Below are positions 34,879 through 47,700 of a DNA stretch of 64,000 nucleotides, one piece after another (the stretch's first letter is position 1; each line of letters starts with the position of its first letter). The notes below the pieces were generated by a model. It saw only the letters and a list, made by a program, of their open reading frames with translations. It had not been told where the DNA came from and made no database searches. This stretch comes from Sphagnum compactum (Eukaryota > Bryophyta > Sphagnopsida > Sphagnales), in NCBI GenBank assembly GCA_965153455.1, contig OZ234500.1:11594001-11658000 (forward strand), written 5' to 3'. The position numbers and the translations under genes are program-made.

Positions 34879-37625
34879 CTCCCACCCATGAAGTAGGTCA
34901 ATTTGACTTGATGACATGTAGCAACTAACAATGCATGAACATGTAATGTTCCTAAACTGAAGTGACATATCCATTGATAGAAAGAGCAACAACTCCAAGA
35001 AGCTTGTGGAGCTTTGCAAAACAATCTCCATGTAATGTTTTTGTTAACATGTCTACAATTTGTTTGATAGTGTTAACATTGAACACATTGATAGTACATG
35101 AAGTTTGATGCATTTTGATCAAATGATACTAAACATTGATATGTTTTGTCCTTTGGTAGAACTTTAGGTTCTGAATCAACTAGATGTTATTTTGATTGTC
35201 ATTGAAAAGCATTATAGGCACAAGTTGAACACACCCTTAATCTTTCAAAAGTTACTTCATCCAAATCACCTCTCTAATGGCCACAGTTGATGCCACATAC
35301 TCCACTTCAATGGTTGATTTCGCAATCCCACTTTACTTTCGACTTCCCCATTAGATCAATTTTCCATTCATTTAGACTACAACATTCATTCATGATTTCA
35401 ATCCACAAAATCACCTACAAAATCCTCATTTGTATATGCTTCATGTGGCTTTAGCTTGGTTACATAACCCTAAGTGAATTATCCTTCATAGATGTTTATA
35501 AATTCTTTTCACAACAATGAAGTCATAGATACTACTATATGCTTGGATGTGAATTTTCCCATGCCACTTATTGTAGAAGAAATGCCAAGTCGGGTTCAAG
35601 TTAAGCACACATGAGATGCCCCATTGCTTTAGGACAAAAGAAAAGTTCTTTTTCTATCCTGATGGTCAAAGAAAACTCCAAATGTATGTTGGGGTTAGTA
35701 GGGGTGCTTACTTGGGTGTGGCATATGCAAAACCAAATTTTTTGAGGATCTTGTTAATATATATGGCACATGTCCAATTCACAACTTCTTCTATCCCCAA
35801 AAAAAGGTAGTCATAAATATTGATTTATTGCATAACATTGGATTTATTTATTTATTCATTGAAATGAAGTTTCACAATTTGAATTATGAGGAGATTTAAT
35901 TAGCTTGGAACTTGGGCTAATGATTTTTTAAAAATAATTTAAATGATGAAGATTTTAAAATCTATGAGTATGTTTTCAAAAAATAACACACATCACAAAA
36001 TTTGAAAAATTAAAACTATGCTTCAAAAATGGGGTTGTAAGTGATTTTTTGTGTGAAATTTTGGGTGACCAATGATGTTGATACAAATTAACAAATTCCA
36101 TTGATATTTATAAATTCTTCAATTTTCATTCAATGTTTTTTTTTTTTTTTTTCTATCCATAAGTTACGAAAACATTGTGAACATATATATATATATATAT
36201 ACCACCTTGAAGTGTAAAGACATATATATGAAGGGGGAATTGTGTTTTTACATTTAAGATGACAATGGAATGAAAATGTGGTTGTCCTAGTGTCATAAAA
36301 CGACTTCAGATTATATGTGATGTATATCATAAACACTATATTTGTACAATCATTTTAAATCTTGATCATTGAATCAAAATTACATCTTGACCATTTGTTT
36401 ACATTTTGACCATTGGATTGGGACATAACAATTTAAAATGTTTGCTTAAAATTATATGTCACCAAAAAAAATTATAAATATTCTAATTACTTTTAACATT
36501 GGAATTTTTTTAAACCTAATATTGCGTAGACCTTAGTGTGTTCTCACCCATACACATCAACATTATTTGTGGTTGCCTCAAATCCTTCCTTTACCTTGTT
36601 CGTTCTTCCTACACACTAGCCCATCACATCAACAAAGATGATGGTAATCAACTATTGACATAAACATGGATTTGCATGTTTTGGCTACAAATCATATAAA
36701 ACCAAAAAGTTGTTGAACTTCTTGAACTCCATTTTCTACCTTCCTACTTCAAGCCATATAAGTTCTTTAACAACAAACACACCTTATCCTCTTAACCTTT
36801 GGACATTAAACCCTCTAGTTGGCACATGTAGATTTTTTTAAGGTTTGCATATTGGTAGCCAATCTTGATGTCAAACTAGTGTATGTCAAGGTCCTCAACT
36901 ACATTGATTGCCTATATTGTTTTGATGGAGTTATATTTCACAAGATAATCATAAACTATGCTAGATTGTTGTGAATATCCTTTTGCCACCACTCTTGCCT
37001 TGTATCTTCCAATTTCACCATTCACATTGGTCTTCAAATGAAACACCCACTTTTTTCCCAAGCAAAATATTAATTAGGGTTGAGGTGTGATTACAAAAAA
37101 AGGACTTGTATTCATCCTTCATGGCAAGTTTTTTTTTTTTTTTTTGTTGTAAACCAATTATCAACTCCACATAAGTCTATGTTTCTTAAGGTTGGTATGT
37201 TGTTTCAATTAGTTTAGCAAAAGAAACATTCATGGGTTTTTCATCAATTGTTGAACAAATTGGCATCATGGTTGTGTTATCATGTTTTTTCCATTCTCTT
37301 GCATCAACTTCTTCTTCAAGAGTTTGAGTTCCTTTTGTTATTTTCATTAGTTCTTTTGCACAAAAGATTATTGTCATCTAGAACTTTTAGATTTGAAAGT
37401 TCATTCCATTGAGTTTTTTGATGCATCTTGAACTATTATCACCTTCAATTTGAACACTTGCATAATTTTATGTGCATTTTGAATAAACTTCAAGATGCAA
37501 GTAATCTATGTTCCTAAGGATTATTTAGGCAAATAATCTCTTTTAATTAAATTCCCTTACACTAAACAATTTGAAATATATTTTCTAATTCAAAATCTAT
37601 AAACATTTTGTGTGGGCCCATGACT

Positions 37626-38007
37626 TGTAGAAATTTTTGCCATACATGCTGAGATTAAGAAAAGAAAAACATGAAAGTACTTTATTGAATGCTTCAACAA
37701 TATGATAAAATTCAATGATAGTTATGCCATGCAAGAAAAGAAAAGAAAATAAGGTAAATAAATACTGTTTTTTTGGGTTTTATGTTAAGTACTACTAATC
37801 ACAATAGAAATGTTCATATTTGTAGAGTTGGTAATCAAAACTCATACCAAGTTCAATTTACTCCATTTGTAACATTGACACTCACAAGAGATTTAAACTA
37901 GCAATGTGCCTTTGCAAATGAACGTTTGTATGCTTTGATACCTAAGACCTTGGATACAACTCTTGGATACATCGATTGAATTAAATTAATTGTTACTACT
38001 TACAATA
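37626..38007 (-). repeat. 5' LTR of the copia relic
   Basis: Starts TATTGTAAG (first TG changed to TA) and ends TCTACA on the minus strand. It is about 50 bp shorter than its partner. The many differences between the two LTRs show an old insertion. A standard initiator-tRNA binding site was not found at its inner edge. Confidence 0.8.
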
Positions 38008-40079
38008 ATGACATGCTAGCTTGTATCAACTATTATAATCTTAATTGTCCACACAAAATGGAGAATTTCAAAGTTTGATTTTTGCTCACCATTTAGCTTT
38101 GAATCAATGGTAGAATTTTCACAAGACATTTGTGATAGAAAACATAGGAAAATAATGTGGCAACTTGAGATTCAAGTTTAGACTTATATCAACCATTTCA
38201 AACATAAGAACATGAAAAATATTATTAATTGTGTAATGCATTTTCTAAACTACTTCCTTACCCTAATATGACAATGGCAAAGATATTTTGGTTTGTAGAA
38301 TATTTATTTTCCTCAAAATATTGATTGAAGTTCAAAGGGGATTCAATAAATTCTTTCATGAGATCATGGAATCAAGCATGCCTAGATTTATACATTGTTA
38401 AGAATTCAACAAGAAAAATATAAGTAGTATTGATTCAATGTTTTTCACAAACAATTCAAACAAGGTGAGAGCTTCTATGTTTGTCATTTCCCTAACAAAA
38501 AGAAGGTTTTGTTAAGGTCATTGTTTACTTTCTTTGTTAAAATTAAGTTTGCAAGTCTTCATCATTGTATTCCACTTTGTTTTCCCATGCATTTCTCTAA
38601 AATTTCACCATCATCAAGATTTCAACATTATGAAATGGGTGTTTAGAAATTGTTTAGAATCCATTTCACAAACCCAAGCATCATCTCAAAGTGTACTTAA
38701 GTTTTTACACAAGTTGGAAGAGTTCATTTGAATGAAAATTTTATGAAGCAAACTTTAGGGGTGGGTAGGTGGGCAAGTATGATTGGGTGCTATCACAAGG
38801 AATGTAATTTTGGTTATGAACATTTTTAAACAAGTTTTGGTTTTTTTAATAAATATGTATAATTTTCAAACGTAGTTCAAATGATATTTTATATGAATTT
38901 TCAATTAATTATTGAGTGCTTTTTTAATTTAGTAGGTATAATTTAATTATGAATTTCTAAAGTTGAAGAACATGATTCCAAAAATGGGCCATCACAATAA
39001 GAATACAAATTTGCAACAATTTTCATTTTTTTGATTTCAATGAAAACTTAAATCATATACTTTGACATGCAATGGATAAACATGAAAAAAATATATATAT
39101 TAAGAAAAGATGCCAAAAATATTATTTGATCACTTTTTACAAGTTTTCCCATTCATTGAAGTGGTTTCTAATGGGTGCACCCAATTGTACAATGTTTTTT
39201 ACAACAAAAAAAATTCTCTAGGTTTAGATTGCAACATGATTGCAAGAAAGTAAAACAATAAAAATCAATTCTTTTTGTAAAGGGACAAGGAAAATGGTCA
39301 TTGCTTGCCTATTGCTTGCATATGTATATGATAAATTAAATATGTCTAGTCTTATAAACACCCAACATGTGAAATATGTATACGCAAAGATGCTTCTCCT
39401 TGGGCTTCTGTGGTGCTTGGCAATATTTGTATCTAGCAAAAGAAAGGAAAACTAACTTTGACTAGCTCTATTTTATTGATTTACTTTCTTACTATGAATG
39501 CACTCAAAATCTTTTTTTGGCTCACAAAGTGTTAGCTAATCTTTGCATCTATGTGAGCTGATTTTACCTTGGCATTTGTTAGCAAATACATGGCACAATA
39601 TTTTGTAGAGATGAAATGACATGATGTGGTGCACTACTTGTTGATGAAAGGTCAAAAATGTCCATCTATTAAAGAATGCAAAAGGAAGAAATGTGATGCA
39701 ACCTCCTTGCAAGGAGAATAACTTACCAACTTCAAGTAAATTGATGGAAAATCTAAGACAAACCTTGAACATGTAGAAGTGAAAAATAATTTGAGAAAAA
39801 ATGCTAGCTTCTAAGAAATTCCTGTCAAATTTGGAAATAACCATGGTTGTAAGACTATTGAATTACTTGTGTAGAAACCACCCATTTCCTTTGTGTGAAA
39901 ATTACCCATGTGAAAGACGATTCTACATCCCCACAAGTTGTGTAAAAGATCCAAGGTTGCCCAAAGATTGTTGAATCTCACCCATGTTGGTCGACTGCGA
40001 TTAGAAATTCCACCAAACCTCCACTGGATATAAGGGATTCTCACAAAATCAAATATCTTATTAAAAAAAATTCAAATAC
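38008..40079. other. Unassigned AT-rich DNA
   Basis: Open frames of about 70-100 codons occur on both strands at 38534-38731, 39224-39455 and 39536-39844. None has a recognisable motif, and the two near 39224-39455 lie opposite each other. Possibly old retrotransposon sequence. Nothing supported. Confidence 0.45.
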
Positions 40080-41120
40080 CCTGCTGGTTGTTTCATGAAA
40101 CAAGAACCAGTTGAAATAATTAGGTTTCAAGAAGCTAGCTTGGACCTAGATTTGAAAACCCAACATTTTTTGTTTGAAAAACCAGACTTGCTACTGGCCC
40201 TGTTTGTTTTAGAAACTAGAAATATTGTTATAATCAATATTGAGCGGTTATTAGAAATAGGAGCAGACCCTGGTGGTTGTATATCCATATATTCATTTAA
40301 CCGTCAGAGGTGAACATTTGCAAAAACCAGCATGGTAAGAAACTGTTAGAGGTCATTTGTTCAGAGAACTTTGAAAATGAAATAATCACCAATTGATAAA
40401 TCTGGTGAATTTTTTTGACAATTGGTTTGGCATGCAAATCGTCATGGCTAGTTCTTTACCAAGTAGGCTCAAGAATGCATTAATTGGATTTTTCAGGGTT
40501 CTTGAGACAAGAGCGAGCAGTCTTCATCTAGCATTAAGTAACTTAAAGGATAACAATTTGATTTTAGAAATCCTTGCAAATGTGTAATGAAAGACCAATT
40601 GGTTTTTTAACGTGTCAAGGTTCTGCAAACTAAAGAACCATTAGGTATAACTGCATATTTTTTGGTCTTGAAATAAGTGATCCTGTTAGGAACATGCAAG
40701 AACAAGTTTTCTCAAGAACGATTAGATATAACGTTTTGTTCTGTCCACTTCCCTCTTTCCTCCCAATTTTTCTTTCTGCTTTCCTTTTTGATTACACACA
40801 TGCACACACAAAAAGAAAAAACTCCATAAGTTGTCATGCATTTTTTAGACTATCAACATCTTTTTTTATTTTTGATTTTAATCAATAACCTTAGACCCAA
40901 ACCAGAACCTGAACTGCCTACCCTTAGAAATGGGAAACAGCTATACTTGAGAACCATCATATTTACAGAAAACAAACAAAAGCTGATATGGAGGTTTTGG
41001 CATGTTTTGAATTCTGTTCAAGATCCGTACTGGAAGTACCCATATTTTTAATTTAAAAAAAGAATAAATTGGAACTGCAATGTCGCTTCAAAAGACAGAG
41101 CCAGTTAACACTGGTTGAAA
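40080..41120. repeat. Dispersed repeat region rich in AACCAG/GGTTC words
   Basis: Words such as GAACCAGTTGAAAT, AACCAGACTTGC, ACCAATTGG, AGAACCATTAGG, CCAGAACCTGAACTG and AGAGCCAGTTAACACTGGTTG recur. It resembles 42680-43190 and 47440-47700. No coding feature. Confidence 0.4.
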
Positions 41121-41353
41121 CCTTTTGTAAACAAAGGTTAACACCTATCAAATTCAAAAAGGTTAACACTTGTGAAAATGTAGGAAACCAATGAAGTCAA
41201 TAGGATAAGCATGCAAATCCAATATATGCATCTAGATTTAGAAAATATGTGTTACAGATTTTTATTTATTCAAGGATTAAAAAATCTATTCCCTATATTA
41301 CCTGCCAAATGCCCTATTTTCATCTCTTTATGTAGGGGAAAGCTGCAGCCCAA

Positions 41354-41640
41354 GGTCCTCCCTAATTTGAGGATCACAGGCTTGAGGGCATAGGCCCAAA
41401 AAATGAAGGGCGGCCCCAATGTGCCGGCCTTCACAGTCTAAAGCACACAATGTTTTTTTATGAATGGTGGAATGACCTATTTCGCCTGCAGTAGAGGTCC
41501 TTCACTTATCTGGGGGTTGCAAGAACGAGGGCATAGGCCCAAAAATTAAGGAAGGCCAAGAGAAGCAGGCATTCCTCAGCACAAAGTATTAAAGGCTTTA
41601 TATTTGAATGGTGGAAGGTCTGTTCAAATGACAGAACATA
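41354..41640. repeat. 143-bp tandem duplication
   Basis: GAGGGCATAGGCCCAAAAA occurs at 41384 and 41527. Both are preceded by GGTCCT(C/T)C and GAGG or GGGG and followed by AA(T/G)GAAGG or AAGGAAGG, GGCC and, further on, TTGAATGGTGGAA or ATGAATGGTGGAA. GC-richer than its surroundings. Confidence 0.65.
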
Positions 41641-42679
41641 TTCCATGCAGGAAAGTTCTATCAAATACAGAAGGAAAAAAACCTGAGAGTACTTTACTGA
41701 TTGTTTCATTTACATCTTTCACAGCTCACGGACAGCTCACGATTCACAACTTACAACCCTGCTTTTTTTCTTTCCTACCATACAATTTGCTTGTGGACAA
41801 ACTGATCAATGATGCTAATTGTTTTCCTGGCACACAGGCAGATGATATCATGCCCTCTGAGCAGCCACTTGGCACCCAAAATTTTCTTCGCAATGCCCAT
41901 GTCCATTTAATATATATACATATATAGACACAAACAGAAAAAACACTCATTGCAAAGAGGCAAAGAACATGGCGAACACTGAGGGAAGATCCAACCCCAG
42001 GGAAAGAGCGAATACTATCAAAATAAACTCACTGCAAGTCGTGCCCATATTTGGTGGCCTGGGTCACCACTAGTCATAGATTTTCCTTTGCCAAGCATTT
42101 CTGCTTGCCATCACTTTGACTACTTGTACAGGTTAAACTTTCCTTGTGTTCTCTTCGTGTGTTAGGTAATTTTTGTGGGTGCTAATGCTTTTTTTTTTCC
42201 CCCCAGAAAGAAAGAGAACAAATTTGTTCGGTATGATTGGAGCAAGCCAAATTTTCCTGCTTGAGGATAGTTTCGTGAGCAGATCCGAAAAGCTCTGAAG
42301 TTTTCACAGACACCAAATTCTTTGGCCATTCTGTGAAATAATTTCATACACGCAAAGTACAGAGTGATTAAAAACTTTCTGGCACACAAGTGATGAAAAC
42401 CATTCACGTGCAAAGTGATGGGGGATCTACAGTTCTCAGTGACAAAAAACTGAAATTGACCACTTTTCTCAACCGCAAACAAAGTTGCTTTGTTTGCAAC
42501 TGGTCACTACGTGGCTGGTACCTGATTTTTGAGCCACTGAATACATAATAGGTGATTTCATTTATGCTGTCAGGTGGGAGCAAAGGAGTTAGAGATTAGA
42601 AAGCATTTGTTAGCAAATAGTTAGAGAGCATATCACTACTTATGCTCTACCAGTTTCAAGTTACAGCTTGACCAAAAGT
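41641..42679. other. Unassigned region
   Basis: Open frames at 41604-41927 (plus, 107 codons) and 42162-42482 (minus, 106 codons) lack recognisable motifs. TATATATA words are near 41910. Nothing supported as a gene. Confidence 0.45.
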
Positions 42680-43190
42680 CTTGTAGATATCCACTCCCTA
42701 GGACCAACCACTGGAGTGAACCAACACCCACCAGTGCAAGATGAAGGAAGATGATAAGTGGGCAGGAAAAGCTTTATGCTGGGCTCTAGTTCCTTAGCTA
42801 ACCATTTGTGTTGGGTTCTAGTTCCTTAGCTAACCTATGTCTTTCCAAATGTGTTATGTTGAAACCGGTGTTTAGAGGGTACTCACTTTGGGTAGTAAGA
42901 TTTGCTGGTTCTAGTTCCAGTTAGTAAGAACTGATCCAAACTGGCAATGAAATTGGAACCAAAATTTATAGTTTTGAAGAACTGGACCCAGAACCATATT
43001 CCCAATTACATTTATATGTGAAACCGGAATTCGAACCCCAAAACCAAAATACATTTGGATAAAAAAAGAATAATTGGAACTGGTGATTAACCAGGAATTA
43101 ACTGGTTGTTAATCAGAATTTATTTTGTTGAAAAGCCAGACCTTAAATTGGATTCCCAGTTCTGTTTATGTGTACAACTGGAACCCATAC
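42680..43190. repeat. Dispersed GGTTC/GAACC repeat with internal duplication
   Basis: GGGCTCTAGTTCCTTAGCTAACC near 42780 is repeated as GGGTTCTAGTTCCTTAGCTAACC near 42814. Further on, GAACCATATTCCCA, ACATTTATATGTG and AAACCGGAATTCGAACCC near 42990-43040 resemble GGATTCCCAGTTC, TGTTTATGTGTAC and AACTGGAACCC near 43150-43190. Confidence 0.5.
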
Positions 43191-44794
43191 AATTCCAATT
43201 TATTTCTCACAACAATTCACAATCTGAAAATGCAAATCCTATATTATGAAGTCAGCTGTTTGTTACCCAGACTATCAACAACACTTCAGAGTTATTTCCA
43301 GTACTACCCTGTAGACAACAATACCGTTGCTTACATTAATCCTAGTTACACAATATGTCCATACTATCATCATGTTAAAGCAATCCAGGTCATGCTAATG
43401 CTTGGTCAGTTATTGTGGTTAGGTCTGCATGTTTATGACATCGACAAGCCAGGATATCTAATTATTGCAAAAGAGGATTATGTAACCCAGGGGCCAGCAC
43501 CCAACAGTGGAAACCTGTTATAAGTCAGTTGTCCATGAACCACACCTGAGTAGCCGAGGGTTCACCTTGGGAACCTGTCTTGTTAACCAGCTTACTTCCA
43601 CCTCACATTACCTAGGTGACCAGCTTTGTAAGTGGACCTAAGGTATCAAAGCTAAAAAGGAAGGCAATGCAAGTGGTTACTAAATATGTAGGTCAGTGGA
43701 TAAGACACTTGATGCATGCTGGAAAGGTAGATAGTAGATATCAGTGTTGGCTGGTTTACTGGTTTTTTCAATAACTTGCCAGATAGTTTATCAAATCCCA
43801 GTTGATTATACAATTTGTAAATCAGTAATTTTTTTCCTTTCTTTTTTTGGTATTAGTGTTTAAAGATTAATAACCTACCTGCATCATCAAGTCAAATAAC
43901 TGGTGTGTAGGTTATTAATTGGCTTAATAATAACCAGCTTGATACCCGGGTCAAAACTCAATAACCAAGTAGATACATGCGGATGGTTAGACTAGTACAC
44001 TGCTAACCAATGTGGTTGTCTATGGGACAGGAATATAAAGAACAAGTTCTCAAACTTATTATTGAGAGTATAGAGACAACTTCTCCTGTTGGATTCTGCC
44101 ACAAAACCTGGGTAAATCTCTCAGTTGGGTAATCAGATCAGAAATGACAAAAGATGTCAGAGTTCACAGATTTAACCAGACCCGAACCACAGAACTACAT
44201 GTTCCAAGTTGCAACTCTTGAGATATAGACAACCATATCCAAAACTGTCAATTGATTTTTGCGTGACAAAGTTGCGCGTTGATCCCATCATAAGCGAGTA
44301 TTCAATTAAGATGGGCATCTATAAAGTGCATTTATGATGAGATGTAAAGGTACCCACACTTATCAGCAGAGTTCAGTTATGGAATAGAGTCGGGCAACCA
44401 ATAGTGACTCACTTGCGATGTGGTCGTCACTTGTGACTCTTGATACAGTACAGAAAAATGTTAAAAAATGTTTGCAAGTCTATAAAGCTTCACATCATGA
44501 CTTATAGGGCATCTTCACTGTTAAATTGCATTGGGATTGCATGGGGTTAGGTGGAGGATGAGGATGGTGAATCGTACTTTTGAGGGAATCCACTGAGGGA
44601 ATTGTAGCCTAGGAAACTTGGGATTCAAATGTAACTCCAGCTTACGAAGATCAGTAGCGTTTGAAGATGATTGGATGATGGATAAAAACTTGAGCTGTAG
44701 TTTTGGGGGCTGGGGGTAGGTTATGTTCACAGGATTCCTTGTCTAGAGTTTTAATGAAGCTCCTAGCTTAATGCTTGAGGGTGAGCCAGCTCCT
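43191..44794. other. Unassigned region
   Basis: A 132-codon plus-strand frame at 43125-43523 has no ATG at its left end and no family character. It overlaps the repeat above. No feature supported. Confidence 0.45.
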
Positions 44795-44890
44795 TCACAG
44801 GTACTATAGGAGAACCCTGAAAATTATTTTGGTTGTTTCTAAATATCATAAAATGTCTCATCACTAGATTAAATCAGGGCCAGGGCGACC
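44795..44890. repeat. Dispersed repeat, copy 2 of 3 (partial)
   Basis: GAAAATTATTTTGGTTGTTTCTAAATAT, then ATTAAATCAGGGCCAGG, matches the middle of the copies at 21925-22075 and 58150-58310. Confidence 0.4.
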
Positions 44891-46014
44891 AGCCCCTATG
44901 TACTTTGGTAAATAAAACCCTACCTGGAATTTTCTAGTGTATCTAGAGGATGTGTTACAAAGTGTAAAAAGTCAACAGGCTTTTTCAAAAGTTTCCCCTA
45001 ATACCCAGTGATATCTGGCAGGTACCCACCTTGTTTAACTCAAGAGATTCATAATGTTAAAGAAAATTGGGGAAAGAAATTTGGGGTTCAACCGTGGTTC
45101 ACCCAAGGCATTAAATCAGGGTATCAATGTTGGGAGATTCTCATTTTTTTGATCCAGAATCAATGTGTAAAAATACAATATATGTTTACTTGGGACAAAT
45201 TGGTTTTCAAAATCAACGAATCCATTACACGAAAATGTGACTTAATTCATTCTAGATTTCACTAAATTTTGAATGAATTTGAACATTTTTACCATGGTGA
45301 AATTTAGTAAACCCTCAATGAACAAGGACCAGTTGTTATGGATAGTGAATTGATTCACTAGTATTTAAGAAAATAAAGTTATTTTCAAATAAAATATAAA
45401 TTTACCAAGCCATTTCACTTGTTAGTTAATTAATTAATTAGGCAACATAGAAATCAATTAAATTTAAATTATTTAATATTTAATATAATAATTAATATTA
45501 TTAATAATTTCATGATTTTTTAACCTATGAATTATTGACATGTGTCATTACTTATCTTAGGCTAAAATCTAGCTTAGGTACATAGGCTATGTAATCAACC
45601 TAGGTAGTCATTTACTCTAAGGAATTACATAAAAAAATATTTGATCAACTTACCATTGTTGACCTTAAACATATCATTTGTAAGGTTTGATGATTTGACC
45701 TATAGGATGGAAGCAAACACCCTTACCATCAAGCCACCACATTAGTTGTGATAATTTTTTATATTGCATTCTATTGATCAAATACTTCATTTTAAACATT
45801 ACAAAAACATAAAGTTTGAAAATTTCATATCTTATTAAAATTATGTCCAAATGAAATGATTAAGGTTTAATTTTTTTTTTAAAAAAAATGTACATAATTA
45901 CATTTTATTTCCTTTTGAAAGTGTAAAATCATTTGCACAATTTTTTTTTGAAATCACTATTTAATAACATTTCAATGACCATTTTTTAAAAAAATTATTT
46001 AATAAATGGATAAT
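44891..46014. other. Unassigned AT-rich DNA
   Basis: TTAATTAATTAATTA near 45423 and many TTTAAA or AATTT words. No gene. Confidence 0.5.
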
Positions 46015-47000
46015 TTTTTTAAATACTATAATAATGTTACCTATTTTAGGTTATTTTCAATTATCTAAGGTTATTTTTCATTATTCTAAGTTATTTCACC
46101 TTACATTATGTACGTCTATTTATGGTTATTTTTAATTATTTTTGACTATTTTTAGCTATTTCATCTTAGGTTATTTTCGGTTATTTTAAGTTATTTTTGG
46201 TTATTTTAGGCTATTTTATCTTAGGTTATTTTCGACTATTGTAAATTATTTTTTATTATTCTATTTTTATTTTTGGCTATGTGAGGTTATTGTTGATTTT
46301 TTTTTGTTATTGAAGGCTATTTCATCTTATGTTATTATTGGTTATTTTAAGTTATATTACCATAGGTTATTTGTGATTATTTTATTGGTGACTATTCTAT
46401 TGGTGGATATTTTATTGGTGGTAATTTTAGGTTAAATTACCACAAGTTATTAATGGCTATTGGTGGCTATTCTATTAATGATTATTAGTAGCTATTATAT
46501 TGGTGACTATTGGTGGTTATTTTAGGTTAAATTACCCTAAACTATTAATGGTTATTGATGGATATTAATGATTATTTTAGTTTAAATTATCATAGGTTAT
46601 TGGTGGTTATTTGTGACTATTATATTAGTGGTTATTTTATTAATGTCTATTGGTGTTTATTGGTGGTTATTATAATAGTGACTATTGTTGGCTATTTTAT
46701 TGTAAACCATTGGTGGTTATTTTATTGATGGTTATTGATGGCTTAGTGATTATTTTATTAATGACTATTAGTGAATATTCTATTGGTGATTATTTTTGGT
46801 TATTTTAGGCATATTACGACTATTAGTGGCTTATTTTATTATAAAATATTGTTGAATATTTTTTGCTATATTATCATAAGCTATTGGTAGTTATCTTATT
46901 GTAGGTTATTTTAAATTATTTTTCATAGGCTATTATTGACTATTTTAGGTTATTTTACCTTAGGTCATTATAATATATTTTAGATTATTTTAAAATTGTT
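46015..47000. repeat. ~1-kb array of degenerate TTATT-type words
   Basis: Composed of variants of GGTTATTTTAGGTTATTTT, GGTGGTTATT, GGCTATTTTATT and GTGACTATTGG. The period is irregular, roughly 10-12 bases. C is nearly absent on the plus strand in long stretches, so strand asymmetry is strong. It passes into TTAAGATA/AATAAATA-rich sequence to about 47350. Noncoding. Confidence 0.75.
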
Positions 47001-47439
47001 ACACTGAGGATAAATTAACTTATAATAATATAAAGTAAATTGACTATAAATAACCTAAGTATAACTAGCCTAAGGTTAGTTGAATAGTCTAATTTAAAAT
47101 AACTTAAAGTAAAAAACCTATAATAAGCTAATTAAGATACTTTAAAATAAAATAACATATAATACTTTAACGTATAAATTAGAATAATTAAGATAACATA
47201 AAAATCATATAAGATATATTATAAAGTAACATAAAATATTTAAAACAACAGAAAAATAAACTTATTTATCACAATAAATTATAATAATAAATTATGTCAA
47301 CTATAATAAAACATGATGTTTACATAATAATATTATAATAAAATAACTTTAATAAAGGTGAAATCAGTAAAGTGTAATGAATTTATTTCACTTTTAAGGT
47401 CTTATAATGATTTAGGTTAATGAAGTACACCCACTTTTG
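47001..47439. other. Very AT-rich tail of the array
   Basis: AATAACATA- and ATAATAAATTA-type words, consistent with the same low-complexity expansion read on the other strand. No gene. Confidence 0.5.
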
Positions 47440-47700
47440 TACTAGTGATCAGTTCTGACCCTTAACCAGAGGTCTCAAAAAGCATTGAACTAATTTTGAC
47501 CCCCAACCAGGATTCTCAAAAAAAAAAGAAAAACTGGACAAAAACACAACTTATTCTAAACGGCCAGCTCTTCAGGCAAATCTCATGAGTTCTTTGAAGG
47601 TTTTCAAAAACTGGAGCTTCTTTTGTCAACAGTTCTAAAAGTACAAAAACTTGAAACCAACTATTATCAACAAAAATCAAAAGAACAGTCCATCACTGGT
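47440..47700. repeat. Dispersed GAACC-type repeat
   Basis: TTCTGACCCTTAACCAGAGGTCTCAAAAAGC is followed 50 bp later by TTTTGACCCCCAACCAGGATTCTCAAAAAA, a local duplication. Word content is similar to 15.1 and 42.7 kb. Confidence 0.45.

Larger units (their letters stand above)
34446..38007 (-). mobile_element. Ty1/copia LTR retrotransposon relic with both LTRs
   Basis: Two related LTRs flank an internal part of about 2.7 kb. On the minus strand, RT lies near 37060-36600 (KKWVFHLKTNVNGEIGRYKA, ARVVAKGYSQQ, FDIK, LYGLK), a degraded YVDD region near 36640-36620, RNase H near 35305-35250 (EYVASTVAIREVIWMK) and the last conserved block near 35050-34990 (IVDMLTKTLHGDCFAKLHKLLG). A purine tract reading GGGTGGGAGTG on the minus strand abuts the inner edge of the left (3') LTR, as in copia elements. 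Integrase and gag are not recognised, and an AT-rich 700-bp stretch (35820-36540) interrupts RT. Frames are broken throughout. Confidence 0.85.

Noticed and set aside
39536-39844. 102-codon minus-strand frame as a retrotransposon gag
   Set aside because: No zinc knuckle, protease or conserved capsid text could be recognised.
42060-42076. Second CTAG-type Helitron end (CACCACTAGT)
   Set aside because: Only a weak four-base stem precedes it and no 5' TC end or GC-rich tail is visible.
43125-43523. 132-codon plus-strand open frame
   Set aside because: No ATG at the left end, no motif, and overlap with a dispersed repeat.
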